NCBI GenBank assembly: GCA_958450365.1
Contig: CAUEEP010000927.1
Coordinates: forward strand, 1,975,001-2,039,000
Origin: Mesorhabditis belari
Lineage: Eukaryota; Nematoda; Chromadorea; Rhabditida; Rhabditidae
Direction of reading: 5' to 3'
Length of the DNA stretch: 64,000 bases
Below, in pieces: positions 24,641 through 37,079 of the stretch; the stretch's first letter is position 1, and every line of letters begins with the position of its first letter. The notes under the pieces were generated by a model that ran no database searches, was not told the origin of the DNA, and worked only from the letters and a program-made list of their open reading frames with translations. The position numbers were made by a program, and so were the translations under genes.

Positions 24641-24993
24641 CGCTGCTAAAATCAAAAATTGTTACCGATTACAAACAAGAAAGTAAATTGTCGAATAAAA
24701 TTCAGTGCAACATAAGAACTTCTGAAGGAGGGAGTAGTGGAGTGTATTAAATAGGCCTGGGAAAGGATGTGAGAGGGGTTTTTAAAAAAATTTAAGCAAC
24801 TTTAAAGTTTTAACTTAGCTTTGACGACCGTTAGACCACCAGTGATCTCAGAAAATTTTTCAAGGGATTTCAGGTATATGTGAGTTTATGCTCCATCTAT
24901 AAAGTCTGTATGTACACTTAGCTTATGGGTTTTCAGGATACAGCAAAATTAGATAGATACATGTATAGTCGTGAAAAAAAAATTGCACCCTGG

Positions 24994-25933
24994 GAAAAAA
25001 AACGTTTTTTTTGCTAAAATTTTGGCAATGTGCTGCCGGTTAAAGTTTGGTATATGGGTCAGCACGTGGCACTTCTAGGAGACGCATTCTGTGAACGGCG
25101 CAGTTCAAGGTCAATGTTTTTGGCGTAAATAGGCTCGCTGTGATTGAACAAAGTACCAAAATACAAAACCTATTAAGAAAATTTGCGCAACAGTCCAGGT
25201 TCCATGGATAAAGTGTTTTGTGCTAAAAGCCTCTGCCACAAATCCATTCAAGCCTCTCGCTCGGATCGAAATATTCACGGATGGGTCCAGATATGCCGCA
25301 ATATTAAAGGATTAAGTGTCTACTTATATTCATACCAATATGGAGCCTAGGCGGCTATTCCAGTAGAATAGCGACCCAAAACTTTCAAAGTGAATCGATG
25401 ATGAACTGGAAAGTGAAGGTTTCTGGGTACCGTTTTGGGCATCTTTCCGTGTCCTTTTGCACCAATAATTTTTTTCTTCTTCAAATACAGCTTTTCTCTT
25501 CCGTTTATACTTCAATTGAACATTAGGAAACCGATGTAAAACGAGAATTGCTCGCTTATTGCAATTCGCGTTTGGGACAAGATTTATCAAAGCTGAGAGT
25601 TGTCTCATGTGCTGAAACTTGAGAAATATGTTGTAAATATGCTGAAAAGGCGACACAAACTCATTAAAGTGCAAGGAGACTCAACAAAATACTAAAAAAA
25701 GCTTCTTTTCATTATGGTGCAATTTTTATTTCCACCCTCTTTTTTAACAAAATCTCCTTATAAAATTTGTGAAGTCTGAGAATAAAGTGTCTCTTATTTT
25801 TTCAAAAACACTAGTGCATGAACAAACTAGCATGAACAAACAAGCATGAACAAACTTATACCAAACTTTAACCGGCAGCACATGTGTTTATTGCCAAAAT
25901 TTTAGCAAAAAAAACGTTTTTTTCAACTTTGAA
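24994..25933. mobile_element. Inverted-repeat element of about 0.94 kb
   Basis: Left arm 24994-25054 and right arm 25856-25933 are inverted copies: both carry aaaacgttttttttgctaaaa (partly shown), attttggcaa and tgctgccggttaaagtttgg, with a short insertion in the right arm. An outer motif aaaaattgcacc on the left also has an inverted partner near 25713. The interior has no clear transposase; a minus frame at 25330-25674 is basic and unrecognised. Confidence 0.65.
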
Positions 25934-28900
25934 AAGAAAGACGGAAATGGAAATGATTTTGATGCGAAAGTCGGCAAATAATTGCTACCGTAATACCTGT
26001 AATACGCCCCTTCCCCCGTACAGTCGCGTAGTCTAATATAAAATTTTGTGACTTCCTTGCTTTAGAGTTCGTTCTTACCCTCGCTGTTCAGTTATTTCTT
26101 TGTTACCCAAGAAACCCACGTGTTGACAGCTGACAAGCTGGGGATTTACGGGTACGAGTGAAGAACAGCTGCGAATGCGGATAAGGAATAATTACAAGTC
26201 AATCGAGGCTCTTGACGAGATTCTCGAGAAAGGGGAAAAGAAATGAGATCTCATTCAGGTCACTCAATAGGGGTCAATTGTGATCCAAATCGTCTTACAA
26301 TACGATCTCTATCATGCAGACAAGCAGATTACAGTCATCAATTCTAATCGTCGTCTAATTATAGACTAGCTGGTGATCTGTAAACCTTGAGAAGACATTG
26401 TTGCTTGTTTTGTTATGCTCAGTAGAGTTCCATTCATTTTCTAAAATTTGTCAACTTTTGAAAGATACCGTAATCTTGAATCTATCTTGAATAGATGCCG
26501 TAATCTTGAATAAGGATGCCATAATCATCCCATAAGTCGGTTAGTTTTATCCAATCTAGTTACTTTTTTATAACATCCGATCGAATCCTGACAAAATCTG
26601 ATCAAAAGTAGATAGCTTAGATGAAAGATTACGGTATTTTGAAGCAGCTTATGGTAGGCAAAATTACGGTAGTTTTTGAAAGATTTGAAGTTTTAGAAAA
26701 CACGATTCGAAAAGGAATATGTAAAACTTTGTCCCACTTTGTTTCATAAAAATATGGGTCAATGTTAACAATATTTTTTCTATGCATCAACAGATTTGCA
26801 TATTTACCGTATTTCACCTATTACCCTATCAAGAGATAAAAAAACGGTTGAAGGGCCACTTGCGGGAGATACTTCGAAAGGTTGAAGAGGCGAAAAGTTC
26901 AAAGTCGGCTCTTCTTCACAGAGAGATGAAATGAAATGAGGCGTGAAGTGGGATCGATGACCTTGCATAATCAAGAGTGAAACACTTCAAAACACCTCAA
27001 AATCTTTATGGGGAAAATACGCATATCTATAACGTGATTTTTTTTTTTGTTTAGTTAGTTTTATGAGCGGCCTTGAAGCTAGTTCAGTGTTGGAGCTTAC
27101 GAAGTAAGCTAAGCCTTTGGATTACTGCATTAGTAAGCCGAGTAATTTAGCAGCTGAAAGCCTTTGGATTACTGCATTAAGGCAGACAACTATGATACTG
27201 TTACTATATTAAGAAATTGATTGTATTATCGTATTGTTATCGTAACAAAGTCCAGCTCTGTACTGTGAACTAAATCTGTTACTTCAACTGGCTTAAATAA
27301 ATTCCCCAACAGCAAGTGGATACTGTAAAGCTTTATATTTAGTGAGAACTTCAATTCCTAGCTCATATACATATCCCCAGTAACACACGTTATTGTATTC
27401 ACTCCAAGAACATCTCCTTTTGAAGATCTTCTCTTCAATCGGCACCCCCTTGATCTTCTCAGGATGTTCATTGAGAATTAGACAAATATTGAGAAGATAG
27501 GTAAACATTTCTTGTAAAAGACAAGTGGATAAGACATCCGTTCTATCAGATTGACACCCACATACTGTTACCGGTGAAACGTGAGCAAATAAGGCCCAGG
27601 TGCGCGAACAATGATACAAAATTCTTTTGATCTTTCCGGATCTGTCTCGGGGAGTTCTTTCGTTTCGTAATTTTTAGGTCAATGTGGGTTTGGGGATTTT
27701 CTCAAAGCTCTTTGTCAAGTCATGAAGTTTCGTAACGGTGGAGGTCATGCGGAACGATGAACAATGAAATGCGGTCACTCAGAAGCTTGGTAATCATACA
27801 GTATTGGCCAACGGCTTTTCCATGTGATGACCAAACTTTTGAGCAATAGAACTAAGCTTTAATTCTCATCTAAAATTCAAATAATGAACTCTCACATAAT
27901 CAAATAAAATTAAGCTATTGTTGACAAGATTACGGTAGTTTTAGAAAAGTAATAGGAAAGTTATAGGCTCTAGCTTTGGCTCTGTTCAACTGAAAAAATA
28001 TGTACCACAAAAACCATACATCTATCCAAGAAAGAGATCGATTGTTGCGTGTCCACCGGGGAGTGTGATTCATCATCAAATGTCATGAGTGGGTAAGCCC
28101 GTCTCCCAGACAAAAGAAAAAAACACCCCAAAAACTAGGGCCTATGTTGCGTCAAGTGCGGTAGAAGAATGATCGATATTTACTCAAGCTTAAAAAAATC
28201 TCTGCAATTCTTATCGACGAATCCAATCCACTCTATGGAGTACCAATTCCGGTAATTAGCCGGCAATAATGCAAATTTTCGATTATCCAAATTGTGGTTT
28301 ATTATCTCAGCTTACAAGTGCAAATGAGTAATTACGCAATGAGGTGTGGATTGGAATTGGGGAGTGACTGGCAATAAGGAGAACAATAGGAGGGGGATAC
28401 CTAAGTGGGGAATAAGTGGGAACTGGGGTTGATTTGGGCAGGAAAAGAGGGGATTGGGTGTCAGGAAGAGCTTTCACTTCTTCGGGGTAATTGGGTGCAC
28501 CTGCAAATGTTTGAGGGAAAGAGGAAAGGACACTCAACAAAAGATTTACTCGACGAGTAACTTGAGTGAAATTGGGTGTGTCTCAATTAGGATTTAGATA
28601 CTTATGATGACAAGTGGGATAACTTTTGGAGAAGCTAAGTGATTGGGTGTCAAGAGCACTTTAGTATGGATACGATAGTTGAATTTTTAGCAAAGCTTTA
28701 GATTAGGCTTGCTTCCAGATTTCAGATTTAGTCTTTGCTAATCTTTGCTTAGCTTTTTAAGCTTAAGCTTAAGCTTTTTACGAGCTAGACTTATGCTGAA
28801 GCTTGTTTTTTCATGAGCTATCTTTATATTATACTTTGAGCTCATTGAAAACACATCCTTTCTAGGGCACTCGATTCTTTGCTTTCAATGAATCCAATGA

Positions 28901-29047
28901 AGAATGCTAGAAAAGGTGTGTTTTCCATTTAAGCGCAAGTCAGTGTAGTGAACTTCTTTGTATATTCAAATGGACCTCCATATCTAGCAATCTTTCATAA
29001 TTAAAAAATAGATCTTACTATTTACTGTACGAGACTGTACTGCAAGC

Positions 29048-29421
29048 AGCATTGTACAGTGTAGCATTGTACAGTGTAGCATTGTACAGTGTAGAATTGT
29101 ACAGTGTAGAATTGTACAGTGTAGCATTGTACAGTGTAGCATTGTACAGTTTAGCATTGTACAGTTTAGCATTGTACATTTTAGCATTGTACATTGTACA
29201 GTGTAGCATTGTACAGTGTAGCATTGTACAATTTAGCATGTACAGTGTAGCATGTACAGTGTAGCATTGTACAGTATAGCATTGTACAGTGTAGCATTGT
29301 ACAGTGTAGCATTGTACATTGTACAGTGTAGCATTGTACAGTGTAGCATTGTACAGTAGCATTGTCATGAGCATTGTACAGTGTAGCATTGTACATTGTA
29401 CAGTGTAGCATTGTACAGTAC
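29048..29421. repeat. 15-bp minisatellite with palindromic core
   Basis: About 25 copies of gtgtagcattgtaca, with occasional gaps (tgtagcatgtacag) and doubled attgtacattgtaca joins. Each unit contains the palindrome tgtaca. The array produces long open frames in several registers on both strands, all repeats of MLHCT or YSVAL; these are artefacts of a repeat length divisible by three. Confidence 0.95.
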
Positions 29422-31808
29422 ATCGAGCAAAACACTTGATGATGAATCATTTCAACGCCTTGATGTTGAAAAATGAAGAGAAAAGACAAACAATACAATT
29501 GCAGTTACAATAACTTATTTGTGTACTACATCTCTTGAATATTTACTCATCAGATTTCCCGGGGGACATCCAATAGAAAGATCAATGCGAGATGCCGACT
29601 AGAGCTTCTTCTCGATTGGATACAGTAAGATGACACCTCAATTGCGCATCCCTTCAAGGCGGGCTTTCCTTTGACAATCAATCCAACGGGCTTCCAATTG
29701 CTAAGTGTTTCAGGGAAAAACAGCGATTATCCCCTCAATTATCTATTTTGCAAGCGGAAAGCTTTTGGTGGAAAGCTATGGGGAAACGTTTGTGTTTTTG
29801 AGCTCACGTTTCATCGGTTGGCTTGGCGATTGGCGGTAATATACGCTTAACTGCTAAATTTAATAAGCTTCTCATGAATATCGGACTTTGAGAATGACAG
29901 AGCTGAAAGCAGAGTAGGAATTAAACAGTAGCTTTTTAGAAAAAGTTACAAAACTGTAGTCACACCGCTTTACTCTGTACAATGCTTTGCTTACGTCTAT
30001 TGATTCTAAATCCAAATCCAAATCTAAATCCAATATCTCAGCCTATTCTAGCTTTCACAATCCTAAAAAAGCCAAAAATCTAAGCGAAAGTCCTCAATTT
30101 GCGCATTCCCATGCCTCTCTTTTCATAGACAAAGACAAGCCGTGTTTTTCAAGGCTTTCACTTAACGCCTTTTGAAAGAAAACGAAACATTTTCAATCGG
30201 CAAAAAATGGCTCAAAGGGGCTTTTATTTGACGAGTGAAAGGCTTGTTTTTTTAGAAAAAACAAACCTTGCTGTGAAAGAAACCTAATCAAATTGTGAAT
30301 CAAAAAAGTTACAAGCGCATTCAAGCACAAAATTTGTAATCAAAGTATTAATTAGCAATGAGTTAGGCTTGGAATTTTAACCAAAATATTCCCCCAAACA
30401 TCACACTGTTAAAAAGTTGAACTCGCTGGTGGATCCCACATGAAATTGGAATAATCTATGAACAAATTAAGCTGAAAATTTGCATACAAGGGTTTTCTGG
30501 GATGGGGAATTCGAATTCGGTATTAGTTTCTGGCTAAATTGAAATAGGAGTGCTGCATTCGGTCGTTTTGGGCAGTCTTCAACTTCGACATAAAAGAAAC
30601 TTTCTCCTAATTGACCGATTTTGATGCTTTTGAAATCAAAAGATGCTCTGACAACTCCTCTAATAAAAAGTGAAGAAAGATCACAAAAATGTTGAAAACC
30701 AACCAAGATATTAAACTTCCGCTCTTTTAATCCATTTCGGTTTAATTACCCAAGCTTTCAAATGGTTTTAGTGAGTTCACAAGTGAAAATTAACGATTCG
30801 GATTCCCTAACATTGAAAAGCCGCAAATTTAAATATTTATGTTGATCCGACACTAAAATCAGTCTGTTCCCAGAGACAAAAATATCGAAAAATGGCATTG
30901 GAATGTGTTAAGTAAGCAATAGTAATAGTAAGCAATAGTCTTAACTCTTCTAAACTCATTTTCTGGCCTAACTTTCAGCTCCAAATAGCTTTAGTGAAAT
31001 AAATGATCAAAAACACCCTAGGTGGCCCTTTTTTTTTCCAATTTCCCAGCGACACTTTTTGAAATAATGAGCTGCCAAACGATCTCATCAATCTTCCAAG
31101 TGAGGGAAACGAAAAAGAACAGGTTTTGATTTTGGAAGAAGTGACGGCAACTAATGATTATCGTCGTTTTCAAATAGAATTTCAGAAAAAAGAAGGAGAT
31201 TGGGGGAGGGGGAAAGAGTTGAGAAAGGAAATCACAGTGCTTTATTTCGTCATTGCATTGGAAATAAAAAGTCATTAGAAAGGCTATGGTAAGAGGATGA
31301 AAGAAGGTTTTTTTCTTATAAATTTTAAGCTAAAGCAAGAGAATTACGATAAAAAGGTAGAGTTTTGAGAGGTTTCAGAAGATCCGACCTGTGGCTTTTA
31401 TCTCAAAGCGTCTGGAAGCTGCTTTTTTTTTACAGAAAACTAACCTACTTTGTTTATTTTGTAAGTTTTCCAGTCCTCCGTCACAATAAGAGCTTCATTA
31501 TCCCAATTTCTTCTAAAAGACTTGATCAAACTTGCCAAGGAAAGAGGATCTTTCAGCACCATTCCATCGAGAAGTGGGCGGAGTCTGCCTGGAGTTCAGC
31601 CCCTCCCCTCTTTCCTTCATCCCCTGCCAGCCGACCTCATTTACTCGTTTTGGCTCACTGTACGCATCCTTCATTCATTCACTCATCTCGCTTGTCTTTT
31701 TGCTGATCCACCTGGTTTCCTCCTTTCTTGTATCTGTTCACACCTCGACCCGGAAAGCTCCGTGCCAGGCTGATCATTTCTCTACTCAGCACTCATTGCG
31801 AAAGATTT

Positions 31809-33253
31809 ATGGTGAGTTTTTGAAGTAATCCACTTATAGATGTAATTGCTAAAGTCATAATCATCTAAAACTTTACTTTCAAAGTATTATTTGATCATTT
31901 TAAAATATAAAACATAAAGTTCTAAGTTTTCTAGAACTCAAGACAAATTTCTGAATAAATTGCCTTGCAATTATTGTTGCAATTGTTAATTAAATCTTTC
32001 AGATTTTCGCAACTGTTGTTTCTGAGGGTTCGCCCAGTTTTCTCTCCTATCCATCGACGTCGATTGATTTTTTGCCGATCTACTCACCACCGATGAAACA
32101 TTCAAGACTGCCTGAAGCCTCTTCGATGGGAACTCGAGAGACTCGGGAAGCTGGTTGTCAAACAGAGAAAGGTTGGTGGATCAAATATTAATGTTAAGTT
32201 TAAAAGATAAGCTTAAAACTAATCAATTCCTTGTCTATTTGTTCTTGTCATACCCCAGATTGAACTCTCTTTTAAAAATCTCTCTTTCTTTTCAAAGTTT
32301 CTAACCATTAGACTTTTTAAACTATAGATTTTAATCTAAAGTCTGTTTTTGAAGCTTTATCTAAAAACTTATTGTATTAAACTCAACTTTTACTCTAACC
32401 TGAGTCTTATTAGCATTCATAATGACATTCATTCAGTTATTCTATTAGCTCAATCTACTCCTTTATGACACCCCTTTTAACCCATATCTATTATCAGCTA
32501 TTTACCCATTCAACCTTGAAACTACTGTATCAAGCCCAAGTACTTTCCGGAGATTCGTATGGGTCTCAAGTGAGCGATTGTCGGCAATCTTTTGAGCTCA
32601 ATCATGAGTGACAAGTGCTCTCTCTTCCGTCCACTCAATGAGTAACACTTCCCTTTTTCCTTGACCCATTCAAGACAATCAAATAGTTCCTTAAAACAAT
32701 ACAGTGAAGAATAGGGAGAAACGAAGTGGGCAATAAATTAGAGGAAATGATCTTTTGGCGGGAAATGAAAGTGGGTGGTTGAGATTGGAGTGAGCGATAG
32801 GGGAAAATGGTTAGTCAAAAATGAGGCGTTAACTTTTAGACTTTAGCGCCATAATTATTGAGATAGAACATGAGAACATTAACAATTTCCTTTCCTTCAT
32901 TTATCCTCCAGTTGTTAGATTCGTTTAAAACGGTACTATTGATTGTGAGCAGTGGCTCAAATAGCTCATCAAACCATTCTAACAATTAGATCAAGTTGAC
33001 TTACTGCAAGTTCTTCCTACAAGTTCTATAGTTGACTTATTAGATAACTAAATGATTAGTCTGTTGTTTTATGTTTTATCTATGTATTAAGCCTTTTTCA
33101 GATTCATTTGACGATCGTGCCTTATTGCTCGCTTCTCATCTCCTCAAAATGTGCGATGATTTCGACGCAGAGTTCTTTGAACCACACCGAAAACATTCAA
33201 AAAGACCGAAAAAATCCGGACTTTCTCTTTTCTTCAACTTTTTCGTTTATTAA
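31809..33253 (+). CDS. egl-1: EGL-1-like BH3-only cell-death activator (three exons, about 107 aa)
   Basis: Exons: 31809-31811 (the ATG alone), 32003-32171, 33102-33253; phases 0 and 1 match and splice sites are canonical. EGL-1 in C. elegans triggers apoptosis by binding CED-9 and freeing CED-4. The third exon encodes LASHLLKMCDDFDAEF (about residues 67-82). It fits the BH3 pattern of four hydrophobic positions around a small residue plus Asp (L67, L71, M74, C75-D76, F78), and CDDFDA is the hallmark of nematode EGL-1. The short hydrophobic N-terminus with STSIDFL and the aromatic C-terminus (LFFNFFVY) also resemble EGL-1. There is no Bcl-2 fold. The protein is mostly disordered and Ser/Pro-rich. 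An alternative start further upstream cannot be excluded. The gene sits alone in about 18 kb of non-coding DNA, as expected for one with complex lineage-specific control. Confidence 0.87.
32774..32783 (+). promoter_or_regulatory. Possible TRA-1/GLI-like site in egl-1 intron 2
   Basis: The sequence gtgggtggtt is one base from the TRA-1/GLI core TGGGTGGTC. In C. elegans egl-1 is repressed by TRA-1 in hermaphrodite-specific neurons. A 9-bp near-match is weak evidence by itself. Confidence 0.25.
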
Positions 33254-33813
33254 GATAAAATGCTTCTAAAAAAAAACTAGTCATCAGCAATGAGATTTCA
33301 TAAACATCGCAGCCTTACCAAAAACTGTGTTTGATTGAAAAAAAATGTGTCTTTCTTTGATTTAACACTTATTCTAAAGATGCTGAAGTTCATTTTTTAA
33401 GAAAAATTTCAATTTCAATAGCTTCAGCGTCTTTTACAGTTCTCAAAAGATCCCATTGGTGCTTTATTCAACTTTATCTGGTCTAAATAACTAATCCAAA
33501 TCTAACTTGGCTTTTTGTAAACTTAAAAGATCTCTTTATATTAATTCTAGTAGTTATTGCTTTGATTTATTTAATTAATTACTTTTTTTTCGTTTCCCTT
33601 AGCCTCTCCTACAGTCTTAAATACCGGTACCACTCCATTGTGACTTTGCCATTCTTTTTTTTTTTCATTTCATTATGCGCTGAATAAAAAAAAAAATAAC
33701 AACTGTATAAAGCGCATCGAATCAAAAAATGGCAAGTTGAGGTACTAGTTTAAAACATTAGCCTTCTTAGATTGTGTAAAGGTCAAGAGGTTGACGAAAA
33801 TCTTTGTTTAAAC

Positions 33814-34071
33814 TACCGTAAATACTGTAATAGTACCCCATCCCCATAATGTTGCGTAGTCTAGCTTTGAACGAGTTTTTCTCGACACTGGTTTATGCTA
33901 CAATGCTCGCTTAGGTACCAAAAAATAGCTGAAATTCAGCGCTATTTTTTGATACCAAAGACACATTTTTTGAAAGTACGGGTGCTTTGCAAAAAATGAA
34001 ATACTAAAAAACTTTTGCGACTACGCGACTGTACGAGGGGGGGGGGCGGTACTATTACAGTATTTACGGTA
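33814..34071. mobile_element. Miniature inverted-repeat element, family 1, copy 2
   Basis: Starts taccgtaaatactgtaatag and ends with its complement followed by gta. It matches 1133-1400 across the interior (ctcgacactggtttatgct, ggtaccaaaaaatagctgaa). Relative to copy 1 it lacks about 12 bp after ccccataatg. Confidence 0.75.
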
Positions 34072-34230
34072 TAGATATAATAGAAAACAATTTGACTATA
34101 TTTGATTCAACAAATTCCAACAGTATCCCTTTGTCATGCTGATTCATTCGAAAGGCCTTTTAAGGCAAAACTAGAATCTATTCCAATACAATAATCTCAA
34201 TGATCGATTCATTTGAAAACACCAGAGATG

Positions 34231-34390
34231 GCTAGCAAGACTAGCAAGAGCAAGGCAAGACTAGCAAGAGCAAGGCAAGACTAGCAAGAGCAAGGCAAGA
34301 CTAGCAAGAGCAAGGCAAGACTAGCAAGAGCAAGGCAAGACTAGCAAGAGCAAGGCAAGACTAGCAAGAGCAAGGCAAGACTAGCAAGAC
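34231..34390. repeat. 20-bp minisatellite, eight copies
   Basis: Exact or near-exact tandem copies of ctagcaagagcaaggcaaga. The first and last units are degenerate. Confidence 0.95.
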
Positions 34391-34510
34391 ATAAATCTAC
34401 GCAAAGAATCACAGCTACAGTATCTTTTGATATGCTGAGTCATTTGAATCAAACTCTTATTCAGCTTTCTTTTTGCATTTCTTTGTGATTGACCGTACCA
34501 CCCAACCTAG

Positions 34511-34562
34511 ACAAAAAAGAGAAAAGAAAAAGAAAGAAAGAAAGAAAGAAAGAAAAAGAGAG
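34511..34562. repeat. Purine (GAAA)n microsatellite
   Basis: A run of gaaa units flanked by aaaaaagaga; no other content. Confidence 0.9.
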
Positions 34563-35016
34563 TGCCGGATTGCGAAACATCATTCATCGCATTGCCTCTT
34601 CAAAAGAAATCGAATAATTAGCTTTTGAATGAATTGAAATTTGTCAGTGTCAATGATTTTTATTTTAAGGTGGATTTAAGGGTTTGAAAAAAAAATCGAT
34701 TTCAATCTTCAATGCAAGATTTCAAGGTCTTGAAATGGTTTTTATCTAACGGGGAAATAAATGACTGCAAATTTGTCATCATTACTCAAAAACAACATTG
34801 AAAACTAAAATTGTGCTAGAGTACAGTTTTTACCAATTACAGGTCAACTCTTGGCTATAAATCGATCTCCATTTGCATAGGTGCTCCAACAAATTGCCTT
34901 CTTCTATAAGGTGAAGTGAGAAGCAGTGAGTACATAAACAAAAGTGATCGTTGGGTAAATATCTCTTACTTATCCATCTCAATCTTGATCTTGGCTCGAT
35001 TGTGAGCAAATATTGA

Positions 35017-35480
35017 CACGAGTTGATTGGGATGAGTTTAAGAGAAGAGAATGATGAGAGATCCAGAGAATGAGATCAACAATTCATCTTATGGGTTTAG
35101 TGACAGATCTTGGAGTCGAGTCAAATTGCGTAAGAAGAAAATTGGAGTTGTAGGAAAGACTTGTAAATTGTAGAAGTTTACCATTTCTTGATTCACTAAC
35201 GATAAGACTGACAATTGTTTGTTTTCTTTGTTTTGTTCAATTCAAAACAATTTGTTTCTATTCTGACAAGATCAGGCAAACACGGGTTGATTGGGATGAG
35301 TTTAAGAGAAGAGAATGATGAGAGATCCAGAGAATGAGATCAACAATTCATCTTCTGGTTTAGTAACAGATTTTGGATTCGAGTCAAATTGCGTAAGAAG
35401 AAAATTGGACTTGTAGGAAAGACTTGTAAATTGTAGAAATTGTAGAAGACATTTCTTGACTACATTATAACAATAAGACT
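35017..35480. repeat. Direct duplication of about 200 bp, 264 bp apart
   Basis: The block at 35017-35215 recurs at 35281-35480; shared words include ttgattgggatgagtttaag and gagtcaaattgcgtaagaag. Small differences (a four-base gain and substitutions) show it is not brand new. Confidence 0.85.
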
Positions 35481-37079
35481 ATCAATTTGTTCCTATTCTG
35501 CCGGAAAATTCTAAAAACATTCAGACAAGATCAGGCAAATTTCAGCTTTCAGGCCTTCTAGAATTTGAAAGATTATGTTTTTTGTTTTTCAAAAACGTAC
35601 CAAATCCAAGTAAAATTTCTTTTTGATTATTTTAGATACATCTTTTTTATTGCCAGTTCTTTAGATGCCAGTTCTTTTTAAAAGAAAAACTTTTCCCGTA
35701 AAAATCGTTCAGTCATTATTTTCTTGAGACCATATTGCGCAATATAAACATTGCCCAATCTCGGGATCTCCTGGATGACCCTGGGAAAGAGTATAAATTA
35801 GCATTTATAAATCTTTTCTTTTTCAATAACAGTGTTAATTAGGTGGAATTTGTGGGTAATCTGAATCTGATGAACTTTAGTGGATTGGGGTGTCACTAAT
35901 GTGTTCATTTGATTGATTATTGCTTAGCTCAGGTTGATTATTGAGCTTAAACATGTGGATTACACAGAAAGTTGTTAGTATTCTTTTCTAGTAGATCTTA
36001 TTGTTTAACTGTAACTGTAAAAATGTAAACACAGTGTTTCTGGCGCACTGGTCAACACTGTTCAAACTGATGGTTAGCTTAGAGAGCTAGAAATAGCTTA
36101 GAGAGCTAGAAATAGCGGAGCTAGAAGTGTGTCCTCGGAATAAACGATTGAATCAATAAGGAAAGCTGAAAGCTGAAAAACTCTTGCAAATCTAAATAAC
36201 AGCTAAATCCTATTGTGCTTTGGATTTCCCATTTTCTCATTCCCTTTGAAGTTGCCATTTTGCGGGAAAAACCCTTTCAAAGCAGTGAAAATGCAAATGA
36301 AACGACGTGTTGATCTGTGAGATCTGTGAGATGGAAAAAGAAAAAAAGCCATTTAAACGACAACAATATTTCATTCAATTAGGTCTTTTGAAAGGAAAAG
36401 GAGAAACAATCGGCCCCGAAATTCCCTCGATACCCATTCGGAAATTGATGAGTGATGGCTGGGTTTGAGGTGTTGAAAGGAACGCGTTGGATTAAACATT
36501 GCTTATTTTTAATCTGAAGTAAATAGAGTAAATAGTAAATAGATTGTAAGCCAGGCTAGAGACAAGACAAGGCTGGCAAGAAAGACAAACAGGACCAGGC
36601 TGATGCTCTAACTCAAAGTCAAGGCAAGATCGGGTGGGTCGGGCTAAAGACAAGCCAGGGTACTAGACCTGGGGAACTATACTTAACTAGAGTGTATTCC
36701 TCTCAAATCAAACCGTAACTCAAACCAAATCGTTCAAATCATGTTTTCTAAAAGGTGCTTGTTAACAAAGTTATTTTCTAAAAAATGCGCTTTTCTAAAC
36801 GATTTTTTTTTGCTTGTCTAAGCGCTTTTCTTTTATTATTTCTGAAAGTTTTACTTTTTTTCTATTCTTATCGGAATTTTATAGTTTTAAACAAATATTT
36901 ATGGAACATTTATAGAACAAATTATGGAAGTCATTGTTGTTGGAGTAAATTGAGGTGTGCATTCTTTTGGCATCACATTTGGCATCACATTTGGCAATAA
37001 ATTTATCATTCTTTGTGTTTTGATCATGAATTTCCATACAATAGATAGCAAACTTGGTTTTCTACTGGGAATTCGAGCA

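Larger units (their letters stand above)
24661..31808. other. Large gene-poor interval upstream of the egl-1-like gene
   Basis: About 7 kb without a gene I can defend. It holds an inverted-repeat element at 24994-25933, a fragment resembling family 1 near 25985-26040, and the minisatellite at 29048-29421. One minus-strand frame at 27293-27619 (108 aa, containing SEYNNVCYWGYVYELGIEV) has fairly normal composition and could be a gene fragment, but I cannot assign it. Another at 28307-28505 (minus, behind an acceptor at about 28501) is Pro-rich and equally uncertain. Cell-death genes such as egl-1 are known for long regulatory surroundings. Confidence 0.5.

Noticed and set aside
28984..29498. 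Several 67-123 aa open frames on both strands (MLHCT- and YSVAL-type repeats)
   Set aside because: They are translations of the 15-bp minisatellite; any register stays open because the unit length is a multiple of three.
34231..34390. Possible CRISPR array
   Set aside because: Units are contiguous 20-bp tandem copies without unique spacers, and the genome is animal.
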